DNA of 64,000 nt from positions 46,425,274 to 46,489,273 of the forward strand of contig NW_022145606.1 in assembly GCF_000002235.5 (NCBI RefSeq), given 5' to 3'. This stretch comes from Strongylocentrotus purpuratus. Taxonomy: Eukaryota > Echinodermata > Echinoidea > Camarodonta > Strongylocentrotidae. A program made the translations under genes and the position numbers. Below, one piece after another: positions 58,461 through 64,000 of this stretch. How positions within the stretch are numbered: position 1 is the first letter of the stretch; each line of letters begins with the position of its first letter. Below the pieces are notes generated by a model, which worked only from the letters and a program-made list of their open reading frames with translations, searched no databases and was not told the origin of the DNA.

Positions 58461-58646
58461 AACTCGAAGAAATATCCCGATGGTAGACTTCAAGAAAGAA
58501 TCTGTGCAAGTCAAACGCGTTGACCAACTGAGAGGGCGCTGTGTACTTATTGGTCACTACAGGGATTAAGGTAGCCGTTGCTCCTAAAGAGAGTCCAAAA
58601 ATCACTCCCATTTCAGTAAAGGCTCCCCCTGGGTAAGAGTAATGAC
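58461..58646 (-). pseudogene. Fragment resembling a monocarboxylate-transporter (SLC16-like) exon, copy 2
   Basis: The minus strand reads GGAFTEMGVIFGLSLGATAT, LIPVVTNKYTAPSQLVNAF and DLHRFFLEVYHRD, closely like 13640-13829. It is cut at the same base by CAGTGGCGTTATTATGG (58647). This copy keeps the proline in LIPVV, which fits transporters of this kind better. Confidence 0.42.
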
Positions 58647-59861
58647 CAGTGGCGTTATTATGGGGGGGGGGGTGCAAGGAGGAAGGAAAGGCGCTACACA
58701 CAAAAAGGTGAGACCGAGGGGTAAACTAAGGGCAAGGAAGGTGATCTTGAGATGATATAAGGAGATACTATGCTCGAGAATGACCTTCAGATATTATATG
58801 TATATGAATACAACTCTAACAACAGATTATGTTAAAGCAAAGTCACGATTTAATTTCATAATGAGTATTAAACATGTAAACAGAAAATGATTCTCAATGT
58901 TTATTGTTTGTGAATATCATCCCTGTAACAGTGCCTTCATAATCTCGTTATCTTAATCATATTTATAACACAAGGTAAAACATGAAACAATCCGTGATTA
59001 TTTTTTATCTAACTATTTAATGTTAAAGATGATCAGTATAATACGCATACAAAAGAAAGGAGTATCTCCATCATAACGATACTCTGAGATTGAATTGAAA
59101 AATATATAAGTATGTGCAAAAATTGCTTACAAGCGTACCGATTTCATTGATTCTCTATTTGTAATTTTATCGATTCTTGTATAATATAAACGATTATTCT
59201 CACTCAAGTCGTAAAAGACCACTCCGTGAAAAATGTTGGGTCCTGGGTTGAGCGAACTTTATTCTTTAAAAAAAGAGAGTTGAGAATTGATAGTAGTTTC
59301 AAGCTCTTTGCCTATTCACTCTCAACAAAGTTAAAGCAACATAACTTCTGGATTGATGAAGAAACAGCTCTAAAACAGTGTTAATTAATAATTATTATTT
59401 TGAATTGATAGTCGGTTTGGGGCATGCAATTACTAGAGACCTATGTGGGTTATTGTGTTAGCAATTCTGCCGATATTGAATTGTTGGGGTTCGCCTGGGA
59501 AACGAGCGCGTTTGGGTATTGTATTGAATGCAAACGTTCCAAGGTTGTAATCACAGACACTGAATATAACTATTTATTTCACAGCGTATGACATAAATCA
59601 ATAGGTACGTAAATGTGTGGAGCTCTACACATGCTCTACTCCTGAATAAGTATTTATGTTAATAGTTTCAAACAATAGACTGAGTATAAATGGTCGACAT
59701 AAAGTTCAATCAAGGCACAATAAGGCCTACCCGATCACTACTAAACATATACAGTTGGCAAGTTATTCATCGGTAAAGTTATAAGAGGTAGATGTTAGCT
59801 GTACAAACTGACACCTCCCTGGTAATACCTATTGTTGTAGGTCAAATCATGGACCTACTAC
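58647..59861. repeat. Unit E distal upstream flank
   Basis: It begins with the transposon-like end shared with 13830, then matches 13940-14720. No gene is seen. The flank is cut by the hAT-like insertion at 59862. Confidence 0.6.
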
Positions 59862-62293
59862 CAGGGGCGTCGCTAGACCTTTTTCAGTGGGGGGGGGGGG
59901 GGGGGGATGTAGAGGCCAATTTTTACCGACAAAACTAGCCACCAATTACCGACAAAATTAAATGTCCAATATTTACAAATTTAACCCTATAAACCCGGGA
60001 CCGAAGGCTAAAATATTTTTCCTATGGACTATTTATAGTACTTGCGTATGCACAAATGGTCATTTTCCTCGACGACAAAAATATATGAATTATTTCGTCA
60101 ACTTAGTCAGCATCATAGCTATATTTTAATGCAGGCACGGAGCTAGGATCTTATTTTGGGGAAGGGCGGTAGAGAGCAAGCGAATCACTTAAAGAGCGTG
60201 CGAAACGCGCTCATTAAGGGGGGAGGGGTGGGTGATAGGCCTCCCGCTCGAAGCGCGGAAGCTTACACGTTACCTTAAATTATTAGTAAAAAGAAGACGA
60301 TTTGCTGTACCGTTCTCGACTGTTAATCCTTGTCTGAATTCAGTTTCTCCCCCTCTCGCACAGCGAGGAAGCTTTGACGTTTCATTAAATTATTAGAGAA
60401 AGTAGACGATTCGTTGAACCGTGCTCGACTTTTAATCCTTGTCTGAATTAAGCTTCCCCCTCCCGCGCGAAGCGCGGAAGTTTTGGCGTTTTATTAAATT
60501 ATTAGAGAAAGTAGACGATTCGTTGAACCGTGTTCGACTCTTAATCCTTTGACGTTTTATTAAATTATGAGAAAAAGCAGACGATTCAGTGTACTGTTTT
60601 TGACTCTTATTCCTTATCTGAATTCATTTCTCCCCCTCCCGCGCGAAACGCGGAAGTTTTGGCGTTTCATTAATTTATCAGAGAAAGTAGACGATTCGTT
60701 GAACCGTGCTCGACTGTTAATCCTTGTCTGAATGAAGCTTCCCCCTCCTGCGCGAAGCGCGGAAACTTTGGCGTTTCATTACATTTTTAGAGAAAGTAGA
60801 CGATTCGTTGAACCGTGCTCGACTCTTAATCCTTTGACGTTTCATTAAAATATGAGAAAAAGCAGACGATTCGGTGTACTGTTTGCGACTCTTAATCCTT
60901 ATCTGAATTCAGTTCTCCCCCTCCCGCGCGAAGCACGGAAGTTTTGGCGTTTCATTAAATTATTAGAGAAAGTAGACGATTCGTTGAACCGTGCTCGACT
61001 CTTAATCCTTTTCTGAATGAAGCTTCCCCCCTCCCGCGCGAAGCGCGGAGGTTTTGACGTTTCCTTAAATTATTAGAGAAAGAAGACGATTCGTCGTACA
61101 GTTCTCGACTCGTCTAAATTAAGTTTTCCCCTTCCGCACGAAGCGTGGAATTTGTGGCGTATCATCACAATATAGAGAAACGAAGACGATTTGTCGTACC
61201 GTTTTCGACTCTTAATAAGCCATATTTGTCTGCATTAAGTTCCCCCCCCCCCTCTCGCGCGAAGCGCGGAAGCTTTGACGTTTCCTTAAATTATTAGAGA
61301 AAGAAGACGATTTGTCGTACCGTTTTCGACTCTTAATAAGCCATATTTGTCTGAATGAAGCTTCCCCCTCCCGCGCGAAGAGCGGGAGTTTCGACGTTTC
61401 CTTAAAATATTAGAGAAAGAAGACGATTCGTTGTACCGTTCTCGACTCGTCTAAATTAAGTTTTCCCCTTCCGCGCGAAGCGCGGAATCTTTGGCGTTTC
61501 ATTACAATATAGAGAAAGGAAAACGATTCGTTGTACCGTTGTTGACTCTTAAACCTTGTTCGAATTTAGTTTCCCCGAGAATTTTAAACCTCTGATTTCT
61601 TTAGCTGATATTATAGGAAAGTGAAACTTCGAGGAAATACAAGTATTGTAGTTGTAGTCATTCTCAAAGTCGTCACAGCGGATAAAAAGTCACAGTTCAT
61701 AGGGAAAAAACTTGTCGGCCGACCGACAATATACATCTCACCGACTTCAAACTTCTGCATTGATATTAGTACACGAGGGTCGAGCAAGAATACTGACACA
61801 GCTGACCCGACACAGCAACATAATTGACCGTGTCTTTCTTGCTCCCTCGACGAGACGACTCCACCCAACAACCCCCTTCTCTCTTTTTCTCCCACTCCTC
61901 TTCTCTCTGGCTCTTACCTCCCGTCTCTCTCCTCTCTTTCATCCCCCGTTTCTTTTGTTTCCCTTTTACTCTTTTTCCTTCTTTTTTTCCTTTTCTTTCT
62001 TTTCTTTCCTTTCCTTTCTTTCCTCTCCTCCCTCTTTTTCTTTTCTCTCTCTCTTTGTTCTCTTTTCTTTCCTTTCTTTTCTTTCTTTCCTTTCCTTTCA
62101 TTTCTTTCTTTTCTTTTCCTTTTTCTTTTTTCCTTTCTTTCCCTTTCCCTCTCTTTTTTTCCCTCTCTTTTTTCCCTCCCCTTTTTCTCTTTTTTCCCGA
62201 CGGCAGCGCAATTTTACCGACAAAGTCCTGACAGGTGGGGGGGGGGGGGTGTCGCACCCCCCACCCCCCCCCCCCCCTTTGGCGACGCCCCTG
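59862..62293 (+). mobile_element. Complete hAT-like non-autonomous element with internal minisatellite (copy 4)
   Basis: Same family as 32305-34491, with termini CAGGGGCGTCGC and GGCGACGCCCCTG. Identical 8-bp CCTACTAC flanks both sides (59854-59861 and 62294-62301). The minisatellite spans about 60180-61560 and the CT-rich block 61860-62200. Long frames (61712-62383 plus, 61766-62257 minus) are composition artefacts. Confidence 0.9.
60180..61560. repeat. Minisatellite with GCGCGAAGCGCG core (copy 4)
   Basis: About thirteen units of the same repeat as 32600-33830, with different unit order and number. Some cores are altered, for example GAAGCACGG and GAAACGCGG. Confidence 0.9.
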
Positions 62294-62301
62294 CCTACTA
62301 C

Positions 62302-63230
62302 GAAGTCAAAGGTCAAGTTATCGAACATTTGCTTTGGGGTGATCAGATCTGCGTCTTTGATGAAGTGTACTGCGGAGAAGTAATGCAATGAAAATAGGAG
62401 TGGAACATATGTTAATTCCATTAGTAATATTGATTTTTCTTATAAATTAATCTTGATTTGTGTACAGCGCGTTGAAACTTTTATGTCACAAACGCTATAT
62501 AAATTGTTCGTATTATTATTTTGATATTTTAAGATAGAAGACATATGGGAAAAGAGACGGAGAGAGAGAGAGAGTATCTATTTGTGTCCGTTTCACTTTA
62601 TAATGCAACTTTTTCCCATTCTAAAGGGTCAAAGATTTCATTGAAACCGAAAGTTAGAAACCACGAGAGTTTGTTATTTTATAATTTTTCTTACTCGCTC
62701 GCAATATTTAGAAATAAGATGATGTCAGGCAACCAAATGCCTGAATTTACCTCCATCTGTGGGCAAAGACCTAGGGGCCCGAATAATATTCTAATTGACA
62801 GCGAGGTTTCCAAGTATGTTTTATATCTTTTCAATCATAATTACTTTGGGGCAATGAGAATATCCTCATATTCGAGTATCGAGGTGACTGAATACTTATA
62901 TGAGTTGTTGTATTTAAGTACGAGGTGCCCGCATACATTATTGTTTGTCTTGATTACAATTTTTTTTTTATCCCCATTAAAAATGTCATTTTTACGAATC
63001 AAATGCCCATACGTATATGAAGTCCACTACTATACAACTTTTAACAATTCATAACTTATTGTCCGATTTTGTTCAAAGTTTCAACGGCGTGCTCCTCTGA
63101 ATGCTCTGTTTTCTATTATATTAGCTTCTACAGGGGTGACCTAAAACCATTCATTTCATAAGGTGTACTATTACCAGTCTCTTTTTTATGTAAAAGATTA
63201 AATCATGTTTTGTGTGGTTTTGAATAAAAT
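62302..63230. repeat. Unit E/F distal upstream flank
   Basis: 62730-62960 and 63030-63130 match 14880-15090 and 15710-15830. At 62440-62520 a tail ACAAACGCTATATAAATTG plus ATTATT resembles the 3' end of the SINE at 28601, so a truncated SINE is likely. The 169-codon frame (62545-63054) runs through this duplicated non-coding flank and is not supported. Confidence 0.55.
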
Positions 63231-63254
63231 GAGCTTAAACTTCAACTTGAACTA

Positions 63255-63420
63255 CATGAGTATGTTTTTTTTCGAGTGGGAATTCCCACTGACATTCATA
63301 ACAGGAAGTATTATGTTGAACCTTTGCACTTGGGATCCTTCCGCTTAAACCTAAACGTTCACCCACGCACATCTCAGCAATCCCTCTCGCCATTACAAGT
63401 TAAACTAGATTTGTAATACT
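63255..63420 (-). promoter_or_regulatory. Relic unit F promoter region with a kappaB palindrome
   Basis: ATGAGTATG, then the palindrome GGGAATTCCC (63278-63287) and ACATTCATAACAGGAAGTAT, match the region upstream of genes A, C and E. The leader exon, intron and TRIM coding exon that should lie to the left are absent; the DNA there belongs to distal flank. Confidence 0.55.
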
Positions 63421-63540
63421 TGTTTGGAGCAAGTATAGGTGGGCTGATTATCTGTTATCCACTTGGTAAAATGTCCACGTATATTGTTAAGAACGTCATA
63501 ATGCTGTATAACGCATATCTTGCTACTTTCATCTCACGTT

Positions 63541-64000
63541 TCTTTTCCTTTCTTCCATCTCTTTTTCTTCCATTCTGATCTCTCACATCCTAATCTTTCT
63601 CTTGTACACTATGCTTGCCTCTCCTCTCTACCACCCCTCCTTCCATCTCTTTTTCTTCCATTCTGATCTCTCACATCCTAATCTTTCTCTTGTACACTAT
63701 GTTTGTTTCTCCTCTCTACCACCCCTCCTTCAATCTCTTTTTCTTCCATTCTGATCTCTCACATCCTAATCTTTCTCTTGTACACTATGCTTGCCTCTCC
63801 TCTCTACCACCCCTCCTTCCATCTCTTTTTCTTCCATTCTGATCTCTCACATCCTAATCTTTCTCTTGTACACTATGCTTGTTTCTCCTCTCTACCACCC
63901 CTCCTTCCATCTCTTTTTCTTCCATTCTGATCTCTCACATCCTAATCTTTCTCTTGTACACTATGCTTGTTTCTCCTCTCTACCACCCCTCCTTCCATCT
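63541..64000. repeat. 88-bp tandem array (satellite), continuing past the window
   Basis: TACACTATGCTTG recurs at 63605, 63693 (with T in place of C), 63781, 63869 and 63957, an exact 88-bp step. Units contain CCATCTCTTTTTCTTCCATT and CTCACATCCTAATCTTTCTC. The array is at least five units and is cut by the window end. Frames through it stay open because 88 is not a multiple of three and the unit lacks stops in this orientation; not coding. Confidence 0.95.

Noticed and set aside
61712..62383. 223-codon open frame, plus antisense frames at 61766-62257 and 34118-34529
   Set aside because: They lie in the polypyrimidine tract of hAT-like elements; the translations are runs of Phe/Ser/Leu or Lys/Glu/Arg, open on both strands, with no domain.
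62545..63054. 169-codon frame as a gene
   Set aside because: It runs through duplicated non-coding flank (matching 14880-15090, where it is not open) and has no recognisable domain.
63615..63930. 75-codon repeated frames near the right edge
   Set aside because: These are produced by the 88-bp satellite and shift frame every unit; no gene.
1..64000. A novel enzyme system or biosynthetic cluster
   Set aside because: Apart from the TRIM copies, a transporter-like fragment and unrecognised short exon-like blocks, no protein-coding content is supported; the structure is tandem duplication plus mobile DNA.

Overview
The window is eukaryotic nuclear DNA, most likely from a marine invertebrate deuterostome and probably an echinoderm such as a sea urchin. 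It is AT-rich, non-operonic and densely packed with transposon remnants. It has GT-AG splice signals, a tRNA-derived SINE, foldback transposons and a tandem array of TRIM-family genes, a family known to be expanded in echinoderms. The phylum call is inference. The family calls rest on motifs visible in the translations.

The backbone is a head-to-tail array of five TRIM-like genes, all on the minus strand: A (10960-12711), B (18194-19967), C (29179-30951), D (36883-39802) and E (55767-57496). A sixth unit (F, about 62640-63560) keeps upstream flank without a gene. Each gene has a single coding exon for RING, B-box, coiled coil and a C-terminal beta-propeller-like domain. Just upstream is a conserved short intron of 182-225 bp, so a non-coding leader exon is predicted. 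A and C are open throughout. B carries three frameshifts and has lost its usual C-terminus. E carries one small deletion cluster that breaks the frame. D is badly decayed: it has lost a RING cysteine, B-box ligands and the splice donor, holds two transposon insertions inside the coding region, and its promoter is displaced by about 11 kb of nested mobile DNA.

About 90-125 bp upstream of the leader-exon donor, units A, B, C, E and F carry an NF-kappaB-type decamer followed by an ETS-like AGGAAGT, often with a second kappaB palindrome further out. D has neither. This suggests the array is, or was, transcribed under Rel/NF-kappaB control, as expected for innate-immune TRIM genes.

The DNA between the genes is duplicated flank interrupted by mobile elements. 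Many of these have readable target-site duplications (TSDs). They include two hAT-like elements of 2.2 and 2.4 kb with 8-bp TSDs and an internal minisatellite (32305-34491, 59862-62293), a partial third copy (24745-25441), and an 8.1 kb foldback element (40973-49062). The foldback holds a third, distinct hAT-like element, which in turn holds a TTAA-flanked element. There are also three copies of a 214-bp palindromic MITE, one with its empty site present in the other foldback arm. Other pieces are a likely solo LTR, a SINE, long-hairpin elements, an element built of CTCGTAA-like words, and an 88-bp satellite running off the right edge. No rRNA, tRNA gene, CRISPR or prokaryotic feature was seen.
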